A stretch of 64,000 nt of DNA from an uncultured Kiloniellaceae bacterium (GTDB lineage Bacteria; Pseudomonadota; Alphaproteobacteria; Kiloniellales; Kiloniellaceae), in assembly GCA_947493695.1 (NCBI GenBank), contig CANLSF010000009.1, positions 118,048 through 182,047 on the forward strand. Direction: 5' to 3'. Within the stretch, counting starts at the first letter, position 1. Each line of letters begins with the position of its first letter. Both the position numbers and the translations under genes were made by a program. This document shows positions 18,300-27,152 of the stretch, piece after piece. The notes beneath the pieces were generated by a model. It saw only the letters and a list, made by a program, of their open reading frames with translations, did no database searches and had not been told where the DNA came from.

Positions 18300-19418
18300 G
18301 TGCTCATTGGTGTGCCGAAAGAGGTCAAGAACCACGAATATCGTGTCGGCCTCGTTCCCAGCTCGGTTCGCGAGCTTATTCATCACGGTCATCAGGTTGT
18401 TGTGGAGACCGCCGCAGGCAGCGGGGTCGGTCTCAGCGATGACGATTACCGAAGCGTCGGCGCAAGCATCGCCAATAACGCCAAGGAGATCTTCGACAAG
18501 GTCGAGATGGTGGTGAAGGTCAAGGAACCCCTGCCGGGCGAGTATGCGCAGCTGCGCGAAGGCCAGTTGCTGTTCACCTACCTCCACCTCGCGCCCGACG
18601 AAGCACAGACCAAAGGTCTCGTGGATTCGGGCTGCATCGCGGTTGCCTATGAGACCGTCACCTCTGCCCGTGGCGGCCTGCCGCTGCTGACGCCCATGAG
18701 CGAAGTCGCCGGACGCATGTCAGTGCAGGTTGGCGCGCATTGCCTTGAGAAAGAACAGGGCGGTTCCGGCATGCTCCTGGGCGGTGTGCCCGGTGTCGCC
18801 GCAGCCAAGGTCGTGATCATCGGAGGCGGTGTTTCCGGCACCAATGCCGCCCGCATGGCTATGGGCATGGAAGCCCACGTCACCGTCATCGACCGTTCGC
18901 TGCAGCGTCTCAATGAGCTCGACATGCAGTTTGGCCCGACGCTGAACACCATCTACTCGACCGTGGATTCCATCGAAAGCCATGTCGCCGGGGCGGATCT
19001 TGTGATCGGCGCGGTCTTGGTGCCCGGCGCCGCAGCACCCAAGCTGGTGACGCGCGACATGCTGAAAAAGATGCGGCCGGGTTCAGTCCTCGTGGACATC
19101 GCCATCGATCAGGGCGGTTGCTTCGAGACTTCGCGCGGCACCACTCATGACGATCCAACCTACGTGGAAGAAGATGTGGTACACTACTGCGTGACCAACA
19201 TGCCCGGCGCGGTCGCCCGGACCTCCACCTTCGCCCTGAACAACGCCACCCTGCCCTTTACCCTGGCGCTGGCCGACAAGGGCTACAAACGCGCACTCGC
19301 GGAAGACCCGCACCTCATGGAAGGCCTCAACGTCGCCATGGGTCAGGTCACCTACAAGGCGGTCGCCGAGGCGCACGGCATGGATTATGTCGCTCCGCAG
19401 CAGGCGCTCGGCCTTTAA
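18300..19418 (+). CDS. ald: Alanine dehydrogenase
   Basis: This enzyme reversibly converts L-alanine to pyruvate and ammonia with NAD. The 372-residue product has the normal length. It starts at a GTG with a good AAGGAGA site about 7 nt upstream. The conserved N-terminal [15 protein letters not shown] contains the substrate arginine. [10 protein letters not shown] supplies the active-site lysine region, and [13 protein letters not shown] near residue 180 is the NAD-binding glycine motif. A strong terminator follows. Next to two pyruvate-dependent aminotransferases it probably regenerates pyruvate and releases the amino nitrogen. Confidence 0.97.
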   Translation: MLIGVPKEVKNHEYRVGLVPSSVRELIHHGHQVVVETAAGSGVGLSDDDYRSVGASIANNAKEIFDKVEMVVKVKEPLPGEYAQLREGQLLFTYLHLAPDEAQTKGLVDSGCIAVAYETVTSARGGLPLLTPMSEVAGRMSVQVGAHCLEKEQGGSGMLLGGVPGVAAAKVVIIGGGVSGTNAARMAMGMEAHVTVIDRSLQRLNELDMQFGPTLNTIYSTVDSIESHVAGADLVIGAVLVPGAAAPKLVTRDMLKKMRPGSVLVDIAIDQGGCFETSRGTTHDDPTYVEEDVVHYCVTNMPGAVARTSTFALNNATLPFTLALADKGYKRALAEDPHLMEGLNVAMGQVTYKAVAEAHGMDYVAPQQALGL

Positions 19419-19456
19419 GTCATCAGGTTCCGCAGCCTGTCTGCAGTCCAGTTGCA

Positions 19457-19485
19457 ACGCCGGGCCTCTCAGGTCCGGCGTTTTT
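19457..19485 (+). terminator. Rho-independent terminator of ald
   Basis: ACGCCGGGCCT (19457-19467) pairs with AGGTCCGGCGT (19471-19481) around a three-base loop, with one G-U pair, followed by five T. It is a textbook intrinsic terminator 38 bp after the ald stop. Confidence 0.88.
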
Positions 19486-19672
19486 CTTTGCCTTCGCTAG
19501 GGAATCTGCCGGACGGTTGCAGCCGCTCCATGTCCGTGTTAGCGATTTGTTATCCATACTTAAGCAATCTGACCCTTAGTTTCATGATCAGACAGGGACT
19601 TTCGTCCCGGCCCGCCAGCGCACGGCATTGCGCACATAAAACTAACGACATCATCAGCCTGAGAGTTCCATC

Positions 19673-21019
19673 ATGGAATCGATCGAAGCCTTCCTGAAAG
19701 AATACAAAATCGACGAGGTCGAATGCCTGGTGCCCGATATGGCCGGGATTGCCCGCGGCAAGATCTTGCCCGCGGGCAAGTTCGTTCAGGGCATGCGGAA
19801 CAACGGCCTGCGGATTCCCGAGGGGGTCTTCGTGCAGACGGTCAACGGCCACTATCCCGATAACGAGGAAACTGTCATCAGCCCGGCGGTGCAGGACGTC
19901 TATCTGCAGCCCGATCCGGCGACCATAAGGGTCGTTCCCTGGTACAGTGAACCAACGGCCCAGGTGATCTGCGACGCTTTTTTCATGGACGGCACACCGG
20001 TCGACATCTCGGCACGACACCTCCTGCGTCGCATTTTAGCGCTCTATGAAGAGCGCGGCTGGAATCCGGTCGTCGCACCGGAACTGGAGTTCTTTCTGGT
20101 CGACGTCAATACGGACCCGGACCATCCACTGGTGCCTCCGATCGGACGTTCCGGACGACGTGAAACCTCGCGCCAGGCCTTCGGCGTTGATGCCGTGAAC
20201 GAATTCGATCCTCTCTTCGAGGACGTCTACGATTACTGCGAAGCGCAGAACCTGGACGTCGACACCCTGACCCATGAGTCGGGTGCGGCGCAGATGGAAA
20301 TGAATTTCAATCACGGAGAACCGCTCGCGCTCGCCGATCAGGCCTTTCTCTTCAAGCGCACGGTGCGTGAGGCAGGATTACGCCACAAGGTCTACGCAAC
20401 CTTCATGGCGAAACCCATGCAGGACGAACCGGGCAGCTCGATGCACATCCATCAGAGCCTGCTCAGCGCCGAAACAGGCAAGAACCTTTTTTCCCAGAAG
20501 AATGGCAAGGACACCAAGCTGTTTCATCAGCATATTGCCGGCCTGCAAAAACACCTCCCGGCGGTCATGCCGCTGCTGGCGCCCAATGTGAACAGCTATC
20601 GGCGCCTGATCCCGGAATCGGATGCGCCGATCAATACTCACTGGGCCTATGACAACCGCACGGTTGGATTGCGTGTACCACATTCGGACGCAGCCGGGCG
20701 CAGGGTGGAAAACCGTTTGGCGGGCGCCGACGCCAATCCCTATCTCGCGATCGCGGCTTCACTGGCCTGCGGCTATCTGGGCATGACCCAGAAGCTGAAA
20801 CCCCGCTCGCCCGTCGAAGGCAGCGCTTACCGCCTCGCCCACACCTTACCGCGCACACTCTACGACGCGCTCTCACGTTTCAACGGGACGCGCGCAATCA
20901 AGCCGATCCTCGGCGAGAAGTTCGTCAATGCGGTGACCATCGTGAAAGAAACCGAGCTGCTGGCCTACCAGAAAGTCATCTCTTCCTGGGAACGCGAGCA
21001 TCTCCTATTGAATGTTTGA
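19673..21019 (+). CDS. puuA: Glutamine synthetase family, probable gamma-glutamylpolyamine synthetase
   Basis: It probably ligates glutamate to an amine such as putrescine with ATP, the first step of the gamma-glutamylated polyamine route. The 448-residue protein shows the glutamine synthetase landmarks: the metal-binding APELEFFLVDV and the ESGAAQMEMNF segment, GSSMHIHQSL in the nucleotide region, and RVENRLAGADANPYLA. True GlnA features such as the adenylylation-loop tyrosine context are not evident, and length and context match PuuA-like enzymes. The neighbouring PuuR-like regulator and SpuC-like aminotransferase support this. Substrate specificity is inference. Confidence 0.8.
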   Translation: MESIEAFLKEYKIDEVECLVPDMAGIARGKILPAGKFVQGMRNNGLRIPEGVFVQTVNGHYPDNEETVISPAVQDVYLQPDPATIRVVPWYSEPTAQVICDAFFMDGTPVDISARHLLRRILALYEERGWNPVVAPELEFFLVDVNTDPDHPLVPPIGRSGRRETSRQAFGVDAVNEFDPLFEDVYDYCEAQNLDVDTLTHESGAAQMEMNFNHGEPLALADQAFLFKRTVREAGLRHKVYATFMAKPMQDEPGSSMHIHQSLLSAETGKNLFSQKNGKDTKLFHQHIAGLQKHLPAVMPLLAPNVNSYRRLIPESDAPINTHWAYDNRTVGLRVPHSDAAGRRVENRLAGADANPYLAIAASLACGYLGMTQKLKPRSPVEGSAYRLAHTLPRTLYDALSRFNGTRAIKPILGEKFVNAVTIVKETELLAYQKVISSWEREHLLLNV

Positions 21020-21064
21020 TATTGCGGATCTCCGCAACGTGAACCCTGATGCGATACAAAAAAA

Positions 21065-21802
21065 CTATATGTTTTCCATCGGCAAATACCGATCCCACTG
21101 AAGTCTGGCCGCAAAAGCAAAATTAAGCTGTGCCGGTTGCGAAGCCAGTGTTGTTATATCGACCTGCGCCAGATCTCCGCCATTGTAACTTGTCAAACCA
21201 GAGCCGGCCCGATACCGGACAAGGTAGCGCGGTCCGCCTCGATAGCGTCGCTTGTAAGTCGTGTCGTTGATGCGAACGGTACTCCAGTAGTCATGGAACC
21301 AACTTTGAATCCTGGCATCCGGCCTGTTCGCCGCTGAGTCAAGCTGTGCCGAATAAATGCCGGTGTTAGGGTCAAAAAAAGAGAATTGTCCGGGCTGCGT
21401 ATCGAAGGCAACCGCGTGACCAGCACGCCCGCCCCCTTGGCAAGCGCCGAACAGCCAAACGCCCGGATCAGACATCACAAAGCGAATAACTTTCTTTCGC
21501 GAAGTTAGCCCGCTTTCTCGACCAAAGACCCAGGACGACTTCAGGTCCTTAACCTCGTAGCTGGCACGCGCATTGTTCCCTTCTTTTACGGCGACCTCTT
21601 CCCAAGCCGCCTGCTCCGCGATCAGAGATCCGCGTTCCTTAAAAAGCTCCAGAATGAAAGCGTGATCGAACCCGATAATCCTGCACTTGATCCATAAGAC
21701 AGCGTAGGCGAAGCAATGAGGTCCAGACTGATGGAAAGCAGAATACTCTCCGCTTAAGTTTTCCTGAAACTCAACTTTCAACGCCTCCAGACTCTTCGTC
21801 AT
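21065..21802 (-). CDS. Putative YopT/AvrPphB-type (peptidase C58) cysteine protease
   Basis: A 245-residue protein from the ATG at 21802, which has an AAGG ribosome site. Three blocks resemble the C58 protease family. Cys30 lies in GPHCFAYAVLWIK, His129 in GRAGHAVAFD, and Asp144 in FSFFDPNTGIY. The His-to-Asp spacing of 15 equals that of AvrPphB and is one less than YopT. A Cys-rich CQGGG loop precedes the histidine. No signal peptide or membrane helix is visible. The C-terminal 90 residues are Arg/Tyr-rich and unrecognised. Family members are mostly secreted effectors or toxin domains. Here no secretion genes are nearby and base composition looks lower in GC than its neighbours, so transfer is possible. 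Confidence 0.6.
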   Translation of the reverse strand: MTKSLEALKVEFQENLSGEYSAFHQSGPHCFAYAVLWIKCRIIGFDHAFILELFKERGSLIAEQAAWEEVAVKEGNNARASYEVKDLKSSWVFGRESGLTSRKKVIRFVMSDPGVWLFGACQGGGRAGHAVAFDTQPGQFSFFDPNTGIYSAQLDSAANRPDARIQSWFHDYWSTVRINDTTYKRRYRGGPRYLVRYRAGSGLTSYNGGDLAQVDITTLASQPAQLNFAFAARLQWDRYLPMENI

Positions 21803-22286
21803 AGCATTTCGCCTTATGCGCAAAAGGAAGCCAGGCCCCCCGGCTCGATCAGGGAGCCTAGGCCATGAAACGAAATTCTGTTCTCGGGGCACACAGTCTA
21901 CAACTTATTGGATAGCCTTGGGTGTTATTATTTTGTCCTGGCCAAGATTTACCAATGACATAGTAAACCGGAACCCTTCGACGCCCCATAGGCTTTTGCC
22001 CGCAACAACTATCTTTGCTATTGTCGCCGCTGGATCCAAATAAGATTGCAGACAACCGGGTAATGATGCTTTCAGCAACCCACTTGGCAACCAGCGCCCA
22101 GCGCTTTCCTCACGCCAGACTGCCAACACGCTTGGCGGAACTTCTGATTCTCTGCGCGCGTATCGGGTTCAATCCTTGAAGGCCTGACCAGCGGCCCTGG
22201 CAGTTCGGCGCAGCGACAGCGCCTCTGCCGACAGGACTTCACCCGAATGCTGCGTTCAGCGACAGACTTTCCAAGGACATCAAATC
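21803..22286. other. Non-coding or unassigned gap
   Basis: These 484 bp between the C58-like gene and the aminotransferase hold only short overlapping frames. A 74-codon minus-strand frame (21905-22129, GTG start) has no ribosome site and no recognisable relatives. The promoters of the two divergent genes should lie here. I see no RNA gene or repeat. Confidence 0.4.
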
Positions 22287-23669
22287 ATGAGCACCCAACT
22301 CTCCCGCAACGAGACCGCGTGGTGGCGCGAAGCCGACGCCAAACATCATCTGCACCCTTTCACCGACACAAAAGGACTGGCAAACGAGGGCGGCAGCCGC
22401 ATCATCACTAAGGCTGAAGGCGTCTGGCTGACCGATTCCGAAGGCAACCGGATCCTTGACGGCATGGCCGGACTCTGGTGCGTCAACCTGGGGTACGGGC
22501 GCAAGGAACTTGCGCAGGCGGCCTATGACCAGATGCTGGAACTGCCTTATTACAACACCTTCTTCAAGACTGCGACGCCCCCGTCCATTGAACTCTCGGA
22601 GAAGCTCGCCAGCATCACGCCCGACGGTCTGAACCACGTCTTCTACGGCTCCTCAGGATCAGACGCCAACGACACTATCGTGCGCATGGTGCGCCATTTC
22701 TGGAACATCGCCAGAAAGCCAAGCAAGAAGATCTTCATCAGCCGTAACAACGCCTATCACGGCAGCACCATGGCAGCAGCAAGCCTGGGCGGCATGGCGG
22801 CGATGCATGGCCAGGCAGATTTGCCTCTGCCTGGCTTCGAGCACGTCATGCAGCCTTACTGGTTCGATCTGGGTGGCGACCTGACACCCGACGAGCTCGG
22901 CCTCAAGGCTGCAGAGGCGCTGGAGAACCGTATACTGATTCTGGGCGCGCAGAACGTAGCGGCCTTTATCGCCGAGCCGGTCCAGGGTGCCGGCGGCGTC
23001 ATCATTCCACCGGAAAGCTACTGGCCGAAGGTTCAGGAGATCTGCCGCAAGCATGACATCCTGCTGATCGCCGACGAAGTCATCTGCGGTTTCGGACGTA
23101 CGGGAAACTGGTTCGGCTGCGAAACTTTCAACATCGAACCCGACATCATGCCGCTCGCAAAAGGGATCAGCTCGGGCTATCTCCCTCTATCGGCGGTGAT
23201 GGTCGGACAGCGTGTTGCAGGGACACTGATTGAGGACGGCGGGGAGTTTTATCACGGCTTTACCTATTCCGGACATCCGGTCTGCTGCGCGGTCGCGCTC
23301 GAGAATATCCGGATTATGGAAGATGAGAAGATCGTCGACAAAGTCCGTGACGACACCGGCCCTTACCTGCAATCCCGTCTGGGCGAACTGGCCAATCATC
23401 CCCTGGTCGGAGAAGTCAGGGGCGTCGGCTTCCTGGGCGCCATCGAACTGGTGAAGGACAAGGCAACCCGCGCACGCTTCGAGCATGTCGGCACTACCGG
23501 CGCGCTCTGCAAAGACTATGCGACCGGCAACGGCCTGATCATGCGCGCGGTCGGTGACACACTGGTCGTCTCCCCGCCCCTGATTATGTCACGCGCTGAA
23601 ATCGACGAACTGGTAAAGCGTGCGCGCCAGTCTCTGGATATGACGGCGAAAGACCTGGGCGTAATGTGA
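22287..23669 (+). CDS. spuC: Putrescine/polyamine--pyruvate aminotransferase (SpuC-like), class III
   Basis: A 460-residue PLP enzyme that probably transfers a terminal amino group of putrescine or cadaverine to pyruvate, giving an aminoaldehyde and alanine. It shows GSSGSDANDTIVRM for the cofactor phosphate, NNAYHGSTMAAASLGG, DEVICGFGRTG with the ring-binding aspartate, and the Schiff-base lysine in LAKGISSGYLP. The N-terminal HHLHPFTDTK and the length match SpuC-type enzymes. It is the second pyruvate-dependent transaminase in this cluster and about 35% like the first by eye, so the two probably use different donors. Confidence 0.85.
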   Translation: MSTQLSRNETAWWREADAKHHLHPFTDTKGLANEGGSRIITKAEGVWLTDSEGNRILDGMAGLWCVNLGYGRKELAQAAYDQMLELPYYNTFFKTATPPSIELSEKLASITPDGLNHVFYGSSGSDANDTIVRMVRHFWNIARKPSKKIFISRNNAYHGSTMAAASLGGMAAMHGQADLPLPGFEHVMQPYWFDLGGDLTPDELGLKAAEALENRILILGAQNVAAFIAEPVQGAGGVIIPPESYWPKVQEICRKHDILLIADEVICGFGRTGNWFGCETFNIEPDIMPLAKGISSGYLPLSAVMVGQRVAGTLIEDGGEFYHGFTYSGHPVCCAVALENIRIMEDEKIVDKVRDDTGPYLQSRLGELANHPLVGEVRGVGFLGAIELVKDKATRARFEHVGTTGALCKDYATGNGLIMRAVGDTLVVSPPLIMSRAEIDELVKRARQSLDMTAKDLGVM

Positions 23670-23798
23670 CACGAGTGGTGTTTGACTAAAGCCGTTCCTT
23701 CAAAGGCAGATCCGAGACAGTGTATGCAAGGCATGACACCTTCGGGTCTGCCGGGGACTGCATCAGGCGCAACATGCCCTCAGTTGAAGAGTTCCAGG

Positions 23799-24278
23799 CT
23801 ACCCGGCGTCGTCCTTGACCGGCTTACGCCATTCTCCGGGCACGTTGCCGACGAGCACACGACAGACCTTTCCCTCACCGTCCACCAGCGGCAACATCAG
23901 ACGATGCCACAGCTTTACACCGACCTCGGCAGGCGGCTCATGCTCGGTGTAAAGTGGCTCCGGCCGGATCAGCACGGCCCGGTAAACCGCATAGAAAAAA
24001 TCCATCACCACGCCCTGCCACGGCGTTTGAGAAATCAGCTTGCCGGTGACGTCCACGTCCACAGACTGGGCTATAGCAGATCCGTACACGCGGATACGAA
24101 AATCCGCTCCGTCGTCGACCACATCGACAAGGATCACGAAGCCAAGAGCCGGCCACATGTTAAGGGGATCGATCTCATCGGCTGAGACCCGCCCTTCTTC
24201 GTCACCCAGATTTTTCCAGTAAGCCAGGAGAAACTGTAACTGTTCCTGATTGAGATCGCGGCCGCTCGGCTGCCACAC
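23799..24278 (-). CDS. PAS_5-type domain protein (first of three)
   Basis: At least 159 residues from a GTG at 24278. The layout QFLLAYWKNLG - DIDPLNMWPALGFVILVDV - FRIRVYGSAI - VTGKLISQ - LMLPLVDGEGKV is the PAS-like fold of the PF07310/COG5388 group, common in Rhodospirillales and of unknown ligand. The GTG has a poor ribosome site. The same frame stays open and protein-like for 35 more codons to an ATT at 24383, preceded at 7 nt by a perfect GGAGGA, so the true product may be about 194 residues. An inverted repeat at 24446-24465 lies upstream. Two relatives are at 47660 and 60231. Confidence 0.75.
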   Translation of the reverse strand: MWQPSGRDLNQEQLQFLLAYWKNLGDEEGRVSADEIDPLNMWPALGFVILVDVVDDGADFRIRVYGSAIAQSVDVDVTGKLISQTPWQGVVMDFFYAVYRAVLIRPEPLYTEHEPPAEVGVKLWHRLMLPLVDGEGKVCRVLVGNVPGEWRKPVKDDAG

Positions 24279-24445
24279 AACTTTTGGGGGCGGTACCCCC
24301 TGATCGATATGGAGCCTGCTCAGCTGCGAGAAATTCTCTTTGGCAATCTGATCAGCGAGATCCCAAGACGCAGAATCAGAAATGGCTTTTCCTCCGACAC
24401 AACACCGGAAACATCAATGTAACCCTTAACTTGCAGAGATAGACA

Positions 24446-24465
24446 CTATTTACAAATATAAATAG
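24446..24465 (-). promoter_or_regulatory. Inverted repeat upstream of the PAS_5 gene
   Basis: CTATTTA (24446-24452) and TAAATAG (24459-24465) form a perfect 7-bp inverted repeat with a 6-bp spacer. It sits about 63 bp upstream of the probable translation start. In an AT-rich promoter region this could be a dimer-binding operator, but AT-rich palindromes also arise by chance. Confidence 0.3.
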
Positions 24466-24915
24466 CACAAACAAGCAGAGATCTTTGCAGCTCTGATTAT
24501 GCAATCGGCTCAGAACAGCCTGATGAAAAAATACAATTCGTTATTTATCAGATTGTTAGAAGTGATTTTGGAGCAAATCCGACACTCTTCCACCCTTAGC
24601 GCCAAAATCTGCACCGAAAATTACAATTTTTAATAGAAATATTTTTAAACCTGAGGCTGAAGCTTACAGGCCCCGATGAACCTGGGGAGCAGGGCTATAG
24701 AGCGCAAGATGCAAACAGCCAACGCCCGGTGATGATGCGCGTACAACCCTGATCGCGTTCAATCGGATTCCCTGCTCCATACGAACGCAACCCCTTCGCT
24801 AAGCAGGGGCTCGGGTAAATCTTCTTATGTATTTGTTCGGCGCCGGGCGATATGCGCGAAAGACGATAGCCAAGCTCTGGCGTTGGCGGCTGAGGACGAC
24901 TTCAGCGACCTACCG
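24466..24915. other. AT-rich intergenic stretch without a gene
   Basis: About 450 bp with clearly lower GC than the surroundings, especially 24420-24660. No frame has a ribosome site and no tRNA or strong hairpin is evident. It separates the PAS_5 gene from the small frame at 24916-25095. Confidence 0.4.
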
Positions 24916-25095
24916 CTAACCCAGTGGATTCATCGTCGCCTGGGCTGCCGGATCCCTAACCGTGAAAATCGGCTCCATCCGCTCGGGATCGCAATCCAGC
25001 ACATCAAGCAGATTGAGGGAGCTGCGCTCCTGCTCACTGGGCAACATGAGACGCGCGATAGTCGAAATGTCGTATCCGCGGTCAATCTGGCCCAT
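24916..25095 (-). CDS. Small unrecognised protein (59 residues)
   Basis: An ATG at 25095 is preceded by GAGAGGAA at good spacing, and the frame runs 59 codons to a TAG at 24916. The product begins MGQIDRGYDISTIARLMLPS and continues with an acidic, Leu-rich middle (LNLLDVLDCDPERMEPIF). No membrane helix, signal or known motif is visible. The overlapping plus-strand frame has no ribosome site, so this is the better candidate. Function is unknown, and it could be a remnant of a longer gene. Confidence 0.4.
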   Translation of the reverse strand: MGQIDRGYDISTIARLMLPSEQERSSLNLLDVLDCDPERMEPIFTVRDPAAQATMNPLG

Positions 25096-25414
25096 CTTGT
25101 TTCCTCTCGGGTTTGCTCAGCACTCGATCCTGATGCCGGAAACTATCCCGCGGCAGCGTTAACCTGTTGCGTCAAACCGGGGGCAAGATGGGCGCAAAGT
25201 TGTGGCATCTTCAACCAATAGTTAACGCGACCACGCTACGACAGTCTTGAGGCCTTGTGAAACAGCCGGATTTACCCGCAGATTTCCGCCATTTTCACCG
25301 GTCAAGCAGCATAAATCATCCCAATGAAATTGACAGGTTGCTCTCACGCAGAGAAAGCACTATTTTCCTGCCGTTCTACCTCGCAGTACCCATCCGGGAA
25401 CTGCCATATCGTGA

Positions 25415-25490
25415 GCCCCATTAGCTCAACTGGTAGAGCACCTGATTTGTAATCAGGGGGTTGGCAGTTCGAGTCTGTCATGGGGCACCA
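25415..25490 (+). tRNA. tRNA-Thr (TGT anticodon)
   Basis: A 76-nt cloverleaf with encoded CCA. The acceptor GCCCCAT pairs with ATGGGGC, the D-arm has AGCTCAACTGG, the anticodon stem CTGAT/ATCAG encloses TTTGTAA with anticodon TGT, and the T-arm is GGCAGTTCGAGTCTG. It is solitary. A TTGACA lies about 65 bp upstream, but no well-spaced -10 box was found. Confidence 0.97.
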
Positions 25491-25662
25491 CGTTTAAGCG
25501 ATCGCTCTCTGCGATGCTTGCAACCTCACTTTGAACTGGTTGCCTCGGACAAAAAACCGATAGAGTAACAATCTACACATCGCGGCAAAGGCCCTGTTTT
25601 TGGCTTTTTGTGCGCTCTCATTCTATCTCGCACCTTGATAAGAACAGGTCCTTAATCGGCAG

Positions 25663-27135
25663 ATGCCTCAGTTTGTTTATACGAAACTCTATCTGGCCGG
25701 ATCGTTGATCTGGCTGCTTCTGCTCCTCAGCGTGTCGTCGCCAACACTTCACATCTATACGCAGAGTTACGACGAGATAACGCGGTCTGCGATATGGATT
25801 GGCTCGATCGCGATAACGCTTCTCTTTGTCTGGTCCTTCACCAAGAGACCCGGACAGCGCGACCGGCAAGGATGGCGATCCTATTCTCTCACTCTGATTT
25901 TAGCTCTGCTGGTCGCAGCACCCTGGATTTACGATGTTCTGGCTGTCCCGGAATCTGCTATCTACGACCCGATCCGATCGCACTTGGTGCTTTTGCCAAT
26001 CGCGGTCTTGCTGCTGTCAACGTGGCGGATGCTGGGTTTGCCTCTCGCGTTGATCGCCGGCGTTTTCAGTATCTACTTCGTCTGGGGTCACCTCTTACCT
26101 GACGCCTGGTCGCACAAGGAAACAGACCCTTGGTGGTCCTTGATGAATGAAGGTTACTTCGTTCGGCTTAAAGCCGCCGTTGTTTTTATCCTGCCAACAA
26201 TCCTTCTCGGGGCGTTTATTGATTCGCTTGGGAAGACCAACGTAATTTTGGGACGTTGGTACCAGAAATTGCACGCCGGACAGGCACCAAAGATTTTCGT
26301 TCGGCATTTCTGGACCTGGGTCTTGGTAGGCTTCACTGCACTCCGCCTGATAAGCCACGAAAGCAACCTGAGCTTTTCCGAAGATCTTCCGCACTCGATT
26401 GCCCAAACCCTTGCAGGACGGCTCAATCTTCTGATCCTCTGGTTGGTACCCTGTCTCTTGTTCTGGGCCTGGTATCGAAACGCAAAGGCACCTGAACAAC
26501 CCGCAGCTCTACGCGCCACCGGCCGAGGGATCACCTATCTGATCCTGATGCTCACAAAGGTATCTTTTTTCCTTCCTTATGGGATGACCCTCGCCGCCTG
26601 GGCGTGGCGCGACCGGCGTCAATCAGATGAGAGCCCGGCACCTGCCCCAATTCGCTATGTATTTTCAGCCCTTCTTGTCTCCAGCGCCATTCTGCTTTTG
26701 ATGATTTTCACGGACCTGACAGAGGCAATTTTGAAGAGCGAAATCCGCAGTGCGTGGAAACTGATTTTGTTGGTGTTGCCGCTGCTCATCGCCCTTGGTG
26801 CCATTGCCTTGAGACTGCCCCGACTCCGGGCTTACTGGGGAGTTCTCTCCGTCATCGCCGCTTATCTGGTCATCATGATAACCCGGTTTGGGTTTGGCGA
26901 ATCGATTGGAAGCGGAGTCGAGATGGCACTCGGCGGCTCCTTCCTCCTGATGCTGCTGCAACCAGGAGCAATGCACATAAGATCGCGCAGATCCCTCACA
27001 CGCCTGCTCAAAAGCGTCGTATTGCGGTTCCCGCAAATGGCCAGCCTTGTTGTTTTAACCGTTTGCTGTAGCGAGCTCATCATCAACGTCGTCGCTCAGA
27101 CCGATTTCGGGGCATTGGTCCAGCGGCTCTTTTAA
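25663..27135 (+). CDS. Polytopic membrane protein resembling a TRAP fused permease
   Basis: A 490-residue integral membrane protein with about 11-12 hydrophobic segments. The part from about residue 100 to 180 (WRMLGLPLALIAGVFSIYF, then WSLMNEGYFVRLKAAVVFILPTILLGAFIDSLGKTN) follows the pattern of the 4TM-12TM fused TRAP permeases (COG4666), with the early membrane pairs before it. The usual Gly/Pro-rich DctM core repeats are hard to see later in the protein, and it is shorter than the usual 600-850 residues. No periplasmic binding protein is nearby. It may be a divergent or reduced relative whose transport function is uncertain. Confidence 0.55.
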   Translation: MPQFVYTKLYLAGSLIWLLLLLSVSSPTLHIYTQSYDEITRSAIWIGSIAITLLFVWSFTKRPGQRDRQGWRSYSLTLILALLVAAPWIYDVLAVPESAIYDPIRSHLVLLPIAVLLLSTWRMLGLPLALIAGVFSIYFVWGHLLPDAWSHKETDPWWSLMNEGYFVRLKAAVVFILPTILLGAFIDSLGKTNVILGRWYQKLHAGQAPKIFVRHFWTWVLVGFTALRLISHESNLSFSEDLPHSIAQTLAGRLNLLILWLVPCLLFWAWYRNAKAPEQPAALRATGRGITYLILMLTKVSFFLPYGMTLAAWAWRDRRQSDESPAPAPIRYVFSALLVSSAILLLMIFTDLTEAILKSEIRSAWKLILLVLPLLIALGAIALRLPRLRAYWGVLSVIAAYLVIMITRFGFGESIGSGVEMALGGSFLLMLLQPGAMHIRSRRSLTRLLKSVVLRFPQMASLVVLTVCCSELIINVVAQTDFGALVQRLF

Positions 27136-27152
27136 TCCGAACCGTCTGGCCG

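Noticed and set aside
21905..22129. 74-codon minus-strand frame upstream of the C58-like gene
   Set aside because: GTG start without a ribosome site and no recognisable family; overlapping frames of similar length exist. Considered as a partner or immunity gene but unsupported.
24883..25221. 112-codon plus-strand frame
   Set aside because: TTG start with no ribosome site and an unlikely composition; the opposite-strand 59-codon frame has a much better start.
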